Shown here: positions 1 to 5,288 of the stretch, in pieces | How the letters are laid out: the number at the start of each line of letters is the position of its first letter | How positions within the stretch are numbered: position 1 is the stretch's first letter | Source of the DNA: an uncultured Lachnospiraceae bacterium | Lineage (GTDB): Bacteria > Bacillota > Clostridia > Lachnospirales > Lachnospiraceae | NCBI GenBank assembly: GCA_947177925.1 | Contig: CAMWWJ010000201.1 | Location: forward strand, 1-6,310 | DNA length: 6,310 nt | Reading direction: 5' to 3' | Position numbers and translations under genes: made by a program | Notes under the pieces: generated by a model | Databases searched by the model: none | Told to the model about the DNA's origin: nothing | What the model saw: the letters and a program-made list of their open reading frames with translations, nothing else

Positions 1-40
1 CTTTATTTTTTCTTGTTATGCTTCTTTTATTAAAAAAGAA

Positions 41-47
41 AGAAGGA
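41..47 (+). promoter_or_regulatory. Ribosome binding site deciding the start of the LanF-type ATPase
   Basis: AGAAGGA lies six bases before the ATG at 54. The in-frame ATG at 18 has no Shine-Dalgarno in front of it and would add a low-complexity 12-residue lead (MLLLLKKKEGIN) that ABC ATPases do not have. The start at 54 is therefore preferred. Confidence 0.8.
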
Positions 48-53
48 ATAAAT

Positions 54-767
54 ATGGAAATGATGCTTCAAACTACAGAACTTTGTAAGTCTTTTAAAAA
101 ACAGAAAGCGGTGAATAAAGTTTCGCTAAATATAGTAAAGGGAAAAGTTTATGGATTGCTAGGACCTAATGGAGCCGGAAAATCTACTACTTTAAAAATG
201 CTTACTGGTGTTTTAAAGCCGACTGCAGGCGAAATTTATTTCGATGGGAAACCGTGGAGCAGAGAAAGCCTGTCGGAGATAGGAGCACTAATTGAAAATC
301 CGTCAATTTATGAAAATTTGTCTGCAAGGGAAAACCTGAAAGTCAGATCGTTACTGCTTGGTGTGGATGAAAAAAGGATTGATGAGGTATTACAAATAGT
401 CTCGCTTGCAAATACAGGAAAAAAGAAGGCAGGACATTTTTCTTTGGGAATGAAACAAAGGCTTGGCATTGCTATGGCATTATTAGGAGAACCAAAGCTT
501 CTGATTTTAGATGAACCTACGAATGGGTTAGATCCAATCGGAATAGAGGAACTTCGTGAACTGATATGTTCCTTTCCTGCACGTGGAATTACAGTCATTC
601 TTTCCAGTCATATTCTCTCAGAAGTACAGTTAATTGCAGATTATGTGGGAATTATTTCAAATGGCATTTTAGGATACGAAGGTCCATTGGGAAAGGGGCA
701 AAATTTGGAAGAACTTTTTATGGATGTTGTAAAAGAAACTAGAAAGGTTGGTGAAATTTGTGATTAA
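54..767 (+). CDS. lanF: Lantibiotic immunity/resistance ABC transporter, ATP-binding subunit (LanF class)
   Basis: Cytoplasmic ATPase (237 residues from ATG 54) that should power the two permeases encoded next, removing a lantibiotic or similar cationic peptide from the membrane. Seen in sequence: Walker A GPNGAGKST at residues 37-45, signature SLGMKQR from about 130, Walker B LLILDEP at 149-155 with D153/E154, and the switch histidine H186 in SSHILSE. The Q-loop position carries Glu (IENPSIY, E81) instead of Gln. This 'E-loop' is a reported hallmark of LanF proteins such as NukF and separates them from most ABC exporters. Length is normal for the class. The 3' end overlaps the first permease by about 8 bases, implying translational coupling. 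The native promoter is probably upstream of the window. A BcrA-type bacitracin ATPase is the nearest alternative, but the two-permease RK context argues for LanF. 'lanF' is a generic class name. Confidence 0.93.
   Translation: MEMMLQTTELCKSFKKQKAVNKVSLNIVKGKVYGLLGPNGAGKSTTLKMLTGVLKPTAGEIYFDGKPWSRESLSEIGALIENPSIYENLSARENLKVRSLLLGVDEKRIDEVLQIVSLANTGKKKAGHFSLGMKQRLGIAMALLGEPKLLILDEPTNGLDPIGIEELRELICSFPARGITVILSSHILSEVQLIADYVGIISNGILGYEGPLGKGQNLEELFMDVVKETRKVGEICD
750..754 (+). promoter_or_regulatory. Ribosome binding site candidate for the first permease
   Basis: GGTGA, complementary to part of the 16S rRNA tail, lies five bases before GTG 760. An AGAAAGG at 741-747 could instead serve the in-frame TTG 748 (no spacer) or GTG 751 (three-base spacer), both of which are badly placed. 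GTG 760 also gives MINIVKAEYQKTKR, a start resembling that of other LanE permeases. The choice remains a judgement. Confidence 0.5.
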
Positions 768-1491
768 TATTGTGAAGGCAGAATATCAAAAAACAAAAAG
801 GTCGATGCGCCGGAGATTTATATGGGGGTTTCCTATGATTACATTTGCTTTGGCATTTGTACTTACATTAGGAATGACAAATGTATATGCAGAGAGCGTA
901 TGGAACTGGTGGTACACACTGCTGCTGCCTGGTATGCTTGCTATTATTTGCTGTCTTTCTATGAAGCAGGAGAAAAAAACAAATTATTATCACCTGATGA
1001 CACTTTCTACAAGCAAAAGAAAATTGATGATGGGCAAAATCATCTATATGGGCTATGTGATTCTGACCTCAAATATGATTATATTTGTAGGTGCTTCGTT
1101 AGGTGGTTTTTTATTAACAACTCGTGTTCCCTTAGGTGGAGCAGCGATTACAGTATTGCTTCTTACTGCCACACAGTTATGGGAGATACCAGTATTTCTA
1201 TTTTTAAGTGAGCGCTTCGGAATGATTGTGGAATTACTAATTTGCCTGTTTCTTACGGTTGGTGGCACCATCATTGCACCAACAGGAAAATGGTATTTAC
1301 TTGTTTCTGCGATTCCTATGCGGATTTTATGTCCATTTCTCCACATATTGCCAAATGGTATTCCGACGGAAGCTGGAAATCCAATATTGGATATGGGAGT
1401 AGTTGTCCCGGGAATTTGCTTATCTATTATATGGTTCGTTTTTGCAACTATTTTATTTCTAAATTGGTTTGATAAAAGAGAGGTGAAATAG
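760..1491 (+). CDS. lanE: Lantibiotic immunity ABC transporter permease, MutE/EpiE class (LanE)
   Basis: Integral membrane subunit (243 residues if GTG 760 is used; TTG 748 or GTG 751 would add 4 or 3 residues). A basic amphipathic N-terminus (KAEYQKTKRSMRRR) is followed by about six hydrophobic segments near residues 20-38, 50-67, 92-118, 126-149, 153-172 and 211-236, the ABC-2 permease plan. NWWYTLLLPG at about 49-58 and the following charged cytoplasmic loop (MKQEKKTNYYHLM) resemble MutE/EpiE-family subunits as I know them. It should pair with the LanG permease and the LanF ATPase in a heteromeric exporter protecting the cell from a membrane-targeting peptide. It overlaps lanF by about 8 bases, and its own last codons contain the Shine-Dalgarno of lanG. 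Family assignment is by motif and context; no alignment was run. Confidence 0.9.
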   Translation: MINIVKAEYQKTKRSMRRRFIWGFPMITFALAFVLTLGMTNVYAESVWNWWYTLLLPGMLAIICCLSMKQEKKTNYYHLMTLSTSKRKLMMGKIIYMGYVILTSNMIIFVGASLGGFLLTTRVPLGGAAITVLLLTATQLWEIPVFLFLSERFGMIVELLICLFLTVGGTIIAPTGKWYLLVSAIPMRILCPFLHILPNGIPTEAGNPILDMGVVVPGICLSIIWFVFATILFLNWFDKREVK

Positions 1492-1493
1492 AA

Positions 1494-2237
1494 ATGCTTA
1501 GAAAGAATCTCCATGCAGACTTGCTGAAAATGAAAGGAACTCCTATTACACTTGCGCATATTTTGATTCCGATGATAACAAGTGGGTTGTTTTTGATATA
1601 TTATTCTTTTTCTGCTTGGAATGAGAATACAAGAATCATTGCTTTTTATCAGGCAGTTGGTGCAGGATTTCCTATGTTGATCGGAATATTTACAGCAAGC
1701 ATGATAAAACAGGAACAAAATGCCGGAGGCTTTCAGAATCTGCTTACTTTACCACAAAAGACGGTGGCATTTTTGTCAAAGGTATTGCTTTTACTTATTT
1801 TTAGTATGTTTTCAGTATTATTAACAGCAGTCATATTTGCGTTCGGTTTTTGTAAGATTCTTGAGAGCAGTACAGTAAGCATAGGAATATGTATGATGGC
1901 GGCATTGATTATGTGGTGCAGCAGTATCCCACTCTATATATGGCAGATGATTTTGGCGTTTCAGTTAGGAGAAGGAGTGGCCATTGGAGCGGGAATCCTG
2001 TCCGGCCTTGTCAGTGCATTGATGCTTACAGGGCTTGGAGATTATAGCTGGAAATATACATTTGTTTCATGGACCAGTAGAATACCATATACTTATTTAA
2101 AGCTTGCGTTAGGAGAATCCGGTGCAATCAATGAATTGGAGACTGTAATACCAATCTATTGTATATTAACAGTAATTAGTATGATATATTATTTACTGTG
2201 GTCATCTCGTTGGGAAGGAAGCAAAATATCAGAATAG
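1494..2237 (+). CDS. lanG: Lantibiotic immunity ABC transporter permease, MutG class (LanG)
   Basis: Second membrane subunit of the transporter (247 residues). ATG 1494 lies two bases after the stop of the first permease and follows GAGAGGTGA (about 1478-1485) by roughly eight bases, so the start is secure. Hydrophobic segments fall near residues 17-38, 48-71, 91-117, 129-156, 160-181 and 218-236, matching the first permease and the ABC-2 topology. The N-terminal pattern (short basic stretch, LLKMKGTPI, then a membrane segment) and the motif TASMIKQEQNAGGFQNLLTLP at 67-87, with the charged loop after membrane segment 2, are what I expect of LanG/MutG subunits. The two permeases are similar in size and layout but differ clearly in sequence, as usual for LanE/LanG pairs. 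The response-regulator gene follows after nine bases. Confidence 0.9.
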   Translation: MLRKNLHADLLKMKGTPITLAHILIPMITSGLFLIYYSFSAWNENTRIIAFYQAVGAGFPMLIGIFTASMIKQEQNAGGFQNLLTLPQKTVAFLSKVLLLLIFSMFSVLLTAVIFAFGFCKILESSTVSIGICMMAALIMWCSSIPLYIWQMILAFQLGEGVAIGAGILSGLVSALMLTGLGDYSWKYTFVSWTSRIPYTYLKLALGESGAINELETVIPIYCILTVISMIYYLLWSSRWEGSKISE

Positions 2238-2246
2238 AGGGATAAT

Positions 2247-2909
2247 ATGGCGAAAATTTTAGCAGTTGATGATGATACAGCCATTCTTGACATGATAGGA
2301 AACATTTTGAATAAGGATGGACATTTGGTCACAAAAGTGAGTAATCCGGTTGAGATAAGTATGGAAAAATTGAATTTTTATGATTTAATTTTACTGGACA
2401 TTATGATGCCTGGAATAGACGGGTTTAAATTATGTACAAAAATCAGGGAGCTTGTAGACTGTCCTATATTGTTTCTCACAGCAAAGACGGAAGAAAATAG
2501 TTTGGTCAATGGATTGTCACTGGGAGCAGATGATTATATCTTTAAGCCGTTCGGGGTAATGGAGCTTCGCGCGAGAATTACTGCGCATCTCAGACGGGAA
2601 CATCGTGAGCATTCTGTCAGAATGGTTCTCGGTCGTATTTGTTTTAATTTGTCTTTAAGGCAAATGCTGGTTGATAATAAGGAAATTCTTCTCACGAAGG
2701 CTGAATATGAAATCTGTGAGTTCCTTGCCAAAAATCGAGGGCAGGTTTTTTCAAAAGAGCAAATTTTGGAAGAGATATTTGGATTTGACAGCGAGAGCAG
2801 TGATAGTACAATCATCACGCATATCAAAAATATAAGGGCTAAACTCTCAGATTATAATTATATGCCTATAAAAACAGTTTGGGGGATAGGATATAAATGG
2901 GAAGAATAA
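2247..2909 (+). CDS. lanR: OmpR-family response regulator, SpaR/NisR-like
   Basis: DNA-binding regulator (220 residues) expected to be phosphorylated by the kinase encoded next and to activate the transporter operon. Receiver domain at about 1-118: acidic pocket D8/D9, phospho-acceptor D51 in LLDIMMPGIDGF, switch T78 in LFLTAK and conserved K100 in FKPF are all present, so phosphorylation is likely functional. A winged-helix effector domain occupies about 125-220 and ends in TVWGIGYKWE, the C-terminal signature shared by SpaR and NisR. The Shine-Dalgarno AGAGG at 2236-2240 overlaps the lanG stop and sits six bases before the ATG. The 3' end overlaps the kinase gene by 13 bases. No convincing Lan-type operator could be seen inside the window; the operon promoter is probably upstream. 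Confidence 0.95.
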   Translation: MAKILAVDDDTAILDMIGNILNKDGHLVTKVSNPVEISMEKLNFYDLILLDIMMPGIDGFKLCTKIRELVDCPILFLTAKTEENSLVNGLSLGADDYIFKPFGVMELRARITAHLRREHREHSVRMVLGRICFNLSLRQMLVDNKEILLTKAEYEICEFLAKNRGQVFSKEQILEEIFGFDSESSDSTIITHIKNIRAKLSDYNYMPIKTVWGIGYKWEE

Positions 2910-4267
2910 GAAGAAGCAATACATTGAGTGGAATCTTCATGAGATATGTACTGGTTATGCTTGGAGCATTATTCACTTTGGGTGTGTGTATAATTCTTAT
3001 ATTCAATATTCTTGTAAACACAGGCAGTATATATCCGGCCAATTACGCAGAACGGAAGATCAATGAAGCATATGATTTCATTCAGAGTGCGGATGAAGTG
3101 ACGGAGGATATGATTCCTCCTCTTTGTCATTATGTCATTTTTTCTATGGACGGTGACAAACTCAGCGGAGATATGTCAGGACAATCCGTTGAAATTGCCT
3201 GGAATGTTGCAAATCACGGGAATGCATCAGGAAACTTTTTTTATAAGGTGATTTATCGTCCGAATGAGTATGTTGTCTTGCAGTACAGCCTGACTCCACA
3301 ATATCAATCTGCATTTTTAAGAGAGCACTTCATAGGACCACAGAACCTGATGACAATTATGGTTATTCTGGGTGGAATAGCAATTATTGTACTGTCATCC
3401 GTACGTTTCGGGAAAAAGATAAAAGGGAAAATGCAGCCAGTAATGAAGGCAGTAGAGAACATCAAGAATCAGAATCTGGAATACGAAGTGTCTTATTCCG
3501 GAATAAAAGAGCTTGATGATTGTCTGTCGTCCATAGATGATATGAGAATTGCATTGAAAGATTCTCTGGAGCAGCTATGGAAGACAGAACAGGATAAAAA
3601 CAGACAAATGTCTGCATTGGCACATGATATAAAAACCCCACTTACCGTTGTGAGAGGAAATGCAGAGTTGCTATCTGAGATGGAACTGACAGAAAAACAG
3701 GAAAATATGATTGTTTATATCATAAATAGTACAGTTCAGATACAAAATTATGTAGAAAAATTAATAGATGTAACGAAATCGGTAGATGGTTATCCAAACA
3801 CGCCCGAAAAAGTGATGACAGAAAACCTTCTTGGTGATATAAGAAAACAGACATCAGGATTGGCAGAAATTTACCACCTTAAAATTAACTGGAAAGAGCA
3901 GTGGAATAGCAAAACAGTAAATATTACGTATGATCAGGTGATAAGGGCTGTTATGAATATTATTCAAAACGCAGTAGAGCATACAAAGGAAGGCGGAACA
4001 ATAAATATCTATGTTGAAGAAAAGAATGAGAATTTAATATTTACGGTGGAGGACACTGGTAATGGATTTACAAAAGAAGCATTAATGCATGGAGCAGAAC
4101 AGTTTTTTATGGATGATGCAAGCAGAAGTGGCGAAGCGCATTATGGTATTGGATTATACTTTGCAAAAACAGTAGCTGAAAAGTATGGTGGAAGAATATT
4201 ACTCACAAATTCGGAAGAAACCGGCGGAGCAAAGGTGGAGATTTTTTTTCGTCTGAATAGCGATTAA
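2897..4267 (+). CDS. lanK: Membrane sensor histidine kinase, SpaK/NisK-like
   Basis: Sensor kinase (456 residues) that should detect the peptide, or membrane damage, and phosphorylate the adjacent regulator. Membrane segments at about 16-40 and 150-168 enclose an extracytoplasmic domain of roughly 110 residues, comparable with the NisK/SpaK sensor region rather than the very short loop of BceS kinases. A HAMP-like linker runs over about 170-228. The H-box LAHDIKTPLT carries the phospho-acceptor H243; N-box N358 (IIQNAVEH), G1 box VEDTGNG (386-390) and G2 box YGIGLYFAK (from 416) form a complete ATPase domain. ATG 2897 follows AGGA by five bases and lies inside the regulator gene (13-base overlap), giving translational coupling. 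No gene of the operon follows. The ligand cannot be told from sequence. Confidence 0.95.
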   Translation: MGRIRRSNTLSGIFMRYVLVMLGALFTLGVCIILIFNILVNTGSIYPANYAERKINEAYDFIQSADEVTEDMIPPLCHYVIFSMDGDKLSGDMSGQSVEIAWNVANHGNASGNFFYKVIYRPNEYVVLQYSLTPQYQSAFLREHFIGPQNLMTIMVILGGIAIIVLSSVRFGKKIKGKMQPVMKAVENIKNQNLEYEVSYSGIKELDDCLSSIDDMRIALKDSLEQLWKTEQDKNRQMSALAHDIKTPLTVVRGNAELLSEMELTEKQENMIVYIINSTVQIQNYVEKLIDVTKSVDGYPNTPEKVMTENLLGDIRKQTSGLAEIYHLKINWKEQWNSKTVNITYDQVIRAVMNIIQNAVEHTKEGGTINIYVEEKNENLIFTVEDTGNGFTKEALMHGAEQFFMDDASRSGEAHYGIGLYFAKTVAEKYGGRILLTNSEETGGAKVEIFFRLNSD

Positions 4268-4280
4268 TGAAAAATTTATA

Positions 4281-4323
4281 AAGCGGTTTTTCCGGAGAGT
4301 ACTGCTTCATAATATTTATTTTT
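4281..4323 (+). terminator. Weak terminator-like hairpin after the kinase gene
   Basis: AAGCGGT (4281-4287) can pair with ACTGCTT (4301-4307), seven pairs including one G-U, around a 13-base loop. An A/T-rich tract with several T runs (about 4311-4323) follows. The stem is short and the T-tract is interrupted, so termination would be inefficient. The left arm has a second, perfect nine-base partner at 4369-4377, so the hairpin may be one of two alternative states. Confidence 0.3.
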
Positions 4324-4435
4324 GGTGTTAGTCCGTAAATGGGTCGGTATTCAAAAATGCTCATTTACAAACCGCTTAAATGCTGGGTGTTCAGATTGCG
4401 GATTATAGCCACCAGCCCACTTTCATACTAACACC
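4324..4435. other. Structured element: closing inverted repeat with two internal stems (possible RNA or small mobile sequence)
   Basis: A perfect nine-base inverted repeat, GGTGTTAGT (4324-4332) and ACTAACACC (4427-4435), closes a 112-base segment. Inside are GTAAATG/CATTTAC (4335-4341 with 4362-4368) and GCTGGGTG/CACCAGC (4382-4389 with 4410-4416, one bulged base). The three stems are mutually compatible and give a three-way junction. The strand joining the two inner stems contains AAACCGCTT, complementary to AAGCGGTTT at 4281-4289 upstream. A plus-strand ORF of 30 codons (ATG 4339 to TAA 4429-4431) lies inside but has no good ribosome binding site. On the minus strand a seven-codon ORF, MKVGWWL, overlaps one stem. 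It could be a non-coding RNA, an attenuator leader cut off from its gene, or a small inverted-repeat element; no clear target-site duplication flanks it. Confidence 0.35.
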
Positions 4436-4582
4436 TTATAAAACAGGTGAAATCTCAATCGGAATTTATCTTGAAAAAAGCTTATTTTGCAAAAGAGGCG
4501 GAGATATATCTGCAATATCGTTTCTGTGGAAGATAAAACGGACTTGGAGCGTAAGGGCAGGCAGAGTGAGCAAGAGTATTTA
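4436..4582. other. Intergenic stretch without an intact gene
   Basis: Several short stretches are open in different frames, none with a start codon and ribosome binding site together. Frame 1 reads LKKAYFAKEAEIYLQYRF before a stop at 4534-4536, and frame 2 reads EDKTDLERKGRQSEQEYLSR before a stop at 4589-4591. Both look protein-like (charged, helix-forming) and would join if a base were gained or lost near 4525, so they may be remains of a single frameshifted gene. I do not recognise the family. An alternative open frame crosses the region and the palindrome to 4694 but has a composition that looks like a shadow. Confidence 0.25.
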
Positions 4583-4645
4583 TCACGGTAAACGCATGAA
4601 AAAAGCGACGGACTATCCGTCACTTTTTTCGTGCGTTTACCGTGA
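4583..4645. terminator. 63-base near-perfect palindrome with bidirectional terminator core
   Basis: The arms pair base for base from 4583/4645 inward to 4612/4616, about 30 pairs with one G-U position (4597/4631) and one mismatch (4606/4622), around a loop of only three bases. The outer arms are TCACGGTAAACGCA and its exact complement. The inner part is a GACGGA/TCCGTC stem flanked by six As on the left (4599-4604) and six Ts on the right (4624-4629). This is the layout of a Rho-independent terminator that works on both strands, here extended by a long outer stem. It would stop readthrough from the resistance operon and any transcript arriving from the other side. The unusual arm length leaves open a recombination or insertion-hotspot role. 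Confidence 0.7.
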
Positions 4646-4762
4646 GGAGGTTTTTGGGTTACTACATATTTACTGCTGTCAAATTCAAAGTTGAGCCATA
4701 TTCTGAAAGAATATTCCATATTAGGGAATTTTCTGATTTCAGAAGGTGAGTTTGTTCAATAA
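4646..4762 (+). other. Orphan Shine-Dalgarno and short open frames after the palindrome
   Basis: GAGGAGG (4644-4650) begins at the end of the palindrome and is as strong as any ribosome binding site in the window, yet no ATG follows at a usable distance. A TTG at 4654 (three-base spacing) would open 31 codons, beginning LGYYIFTAVKFKVEPYSERI, to a TGA at 4747-4749. A second frame open from 4646 ends in ISEGEFVQ and a TAA at 4760-4762, then continues into the AbrB-like remnant. The simplest reading is the decayed 5' end of a gene that once followed this signal. Confidence 0.25.
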
Positions 4763-4975
4763 AAGGGACATAAATATGTCTGGCTCGGCATTGATGAAAG
4801 TGGAATTATTAAATTACCACAAAGTGCCTTAGAAGTTTTGGAATTGCAATGTGGAATGGAACTCTTATCTATTAGCAGCAGTAATATTGCTTTTACAATG
4901 AGAGCGAATGAGTCTGCTTTGTATGTATGTTCCGTTTGTTTACAAGACTCTTTATACTCTATTGTCGTAAAATAA
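4763..4975 (+). pseudogene. Remnant of an AbrB/MazE/SpoVT-type DNA-binding protein
   Basis: A 70-codon open stretch lacks a usable start and reads VWLGIDESGIIKLPQSALEV, then LELQCGMELLSI and SSNIAFTM. The pattern 'D..G.I.LP..aL..L.l..G.eLl.i' is that of the swapped-hairpin AbrB/MazE/SpoVT fold, normally a small dimeric transcription factor or antitoxin. Upstream, the same frame continues as far as 4646 but is broken by TAA at 4760-4762 (TTG 4691 is the only plausible start there, with no clear ribosome binding site), so a nonsense mutation appears to have split the gene. The C-terminal part after about codon 50 (VCSVCLQDSLYSIVVK) does not look like the family and may be out of its original frame. 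No toxin partner is visible. Assignment is by motif only. Confidence 0.5.
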
Positions 4976-5156
4976 AATTTGTAATCGAATTAGAGAGGAT
5001 GCCGTTTGCTGAAAAGGGAATGGGCATCAATGGCACTTTCAATGGAAATCTGACCGATGGCGGAATGGAACAAGTCAATAAAAAATCCAGTTAAAAACAA
5101 TTTAGCTGTAAAAACCGTCTTTAATGGTAATTTACAGATGGGAATTATAGGATAAA
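4976..5156 (+). other. Two overlapping mini-ORFs of unknown nature, probably decayed
   Basis: ATG 4999 opens 31 codons to TAA 5092-5094 and contains GINGTFNGNLTDGG; AGAGAGG sits directly against this ATG with no spacer, which is poor for initiation. ATG 5057 opens 32 codons in another frame to TAA 5153-5155 and contains AVKTVFNGNLQMG; only a weak GGAAA lies eight bases before it. The tetrad-like motif FNGNL occurs in both, 82 bases apart, from an imperfect DNA direct repeat (about 5037-5060 and 5120-5141). They may be halves of one frameshifted gene with an internal repeat, or chance. I do not recognise them. Confidence 0.2.
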
Positions 5157-5168
5157 ATGAAAAATAGG

Positions 5169-5197
5169 TTGTTTTTTGCCTTTGAATTCGATATGAT
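5169..5197 (+). promoter_or_regulatory. Predicted sigma-A promoter of the BIG2 protein gene
   Basis: TTGTTT (5169-5174) and TATGAT (5192-5197) are separated by exactly 17 bases. The -10 matches five of six consensus positions; the -35 matches only TTG. Initiation would fall near 5204, giving an 85-base leader before ATG 5289. No obvious riboswitch or strong hairpin was seen in that leader. Confidence 0.5.
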
Positions 5198-5288
5198 ACA
5201 ACTTAGATAGAGGAATTTGGCTGAGTAATGAGAGCTATATGTTGGGATGTCATGAAAAGTCCGGTAAGGTAGAAAGGAGAAAAGGAAT

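Noticed and set aside
11..25. Possible NisR-type TCT-N8-TCT operator upstream of the ATPase
   Set aside because: The two TCT triplets (11-13 and 23-25) are nine bases apart rather than eight, in a T-rich stretch where such matches are expected by chance, and no matching promoter is visible.
1..42. Inverted repeat CTTTATTTTTT (1-11) and AAAAAAGAAAG (32-42)
   Set aside because: It is almost purely A/T with one central mismatch and would be a weak hairpin; the window edge also cuts off its context.
1053..1718. 221-codon minus-strand ORF opposite the two permeases
   Set aside because: It lies antisense to two well-supported membrane proteins, spans their junction, and shows no recognisable domain.
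2897..4267. BceS/BceAB-type bacitracin-sensing module
   Set aside because: The kinase has an extracytoplasmic domain of about 110 residues, and there are two medium-sized permeases rather than one large ten-helix BceB permease.
4324..4435. Miniature inverted-repeat transposable element
   Set aside because: The nine-base terminal repeats fit, but no convincing target-site duplication is visible (only TT on each side), so it is kept as one explanation for the structured element and not called.
4380..4694. 104-codon plus-strand ORF across the intergenic region
   Set aside because: It has no ribosome binding site and runs through both arms of the palindrome, which also gives a mirror ORF on the other strand with a nearly identical peptide. 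It is explained by inverted-repeat DNA rather than selection for protein.
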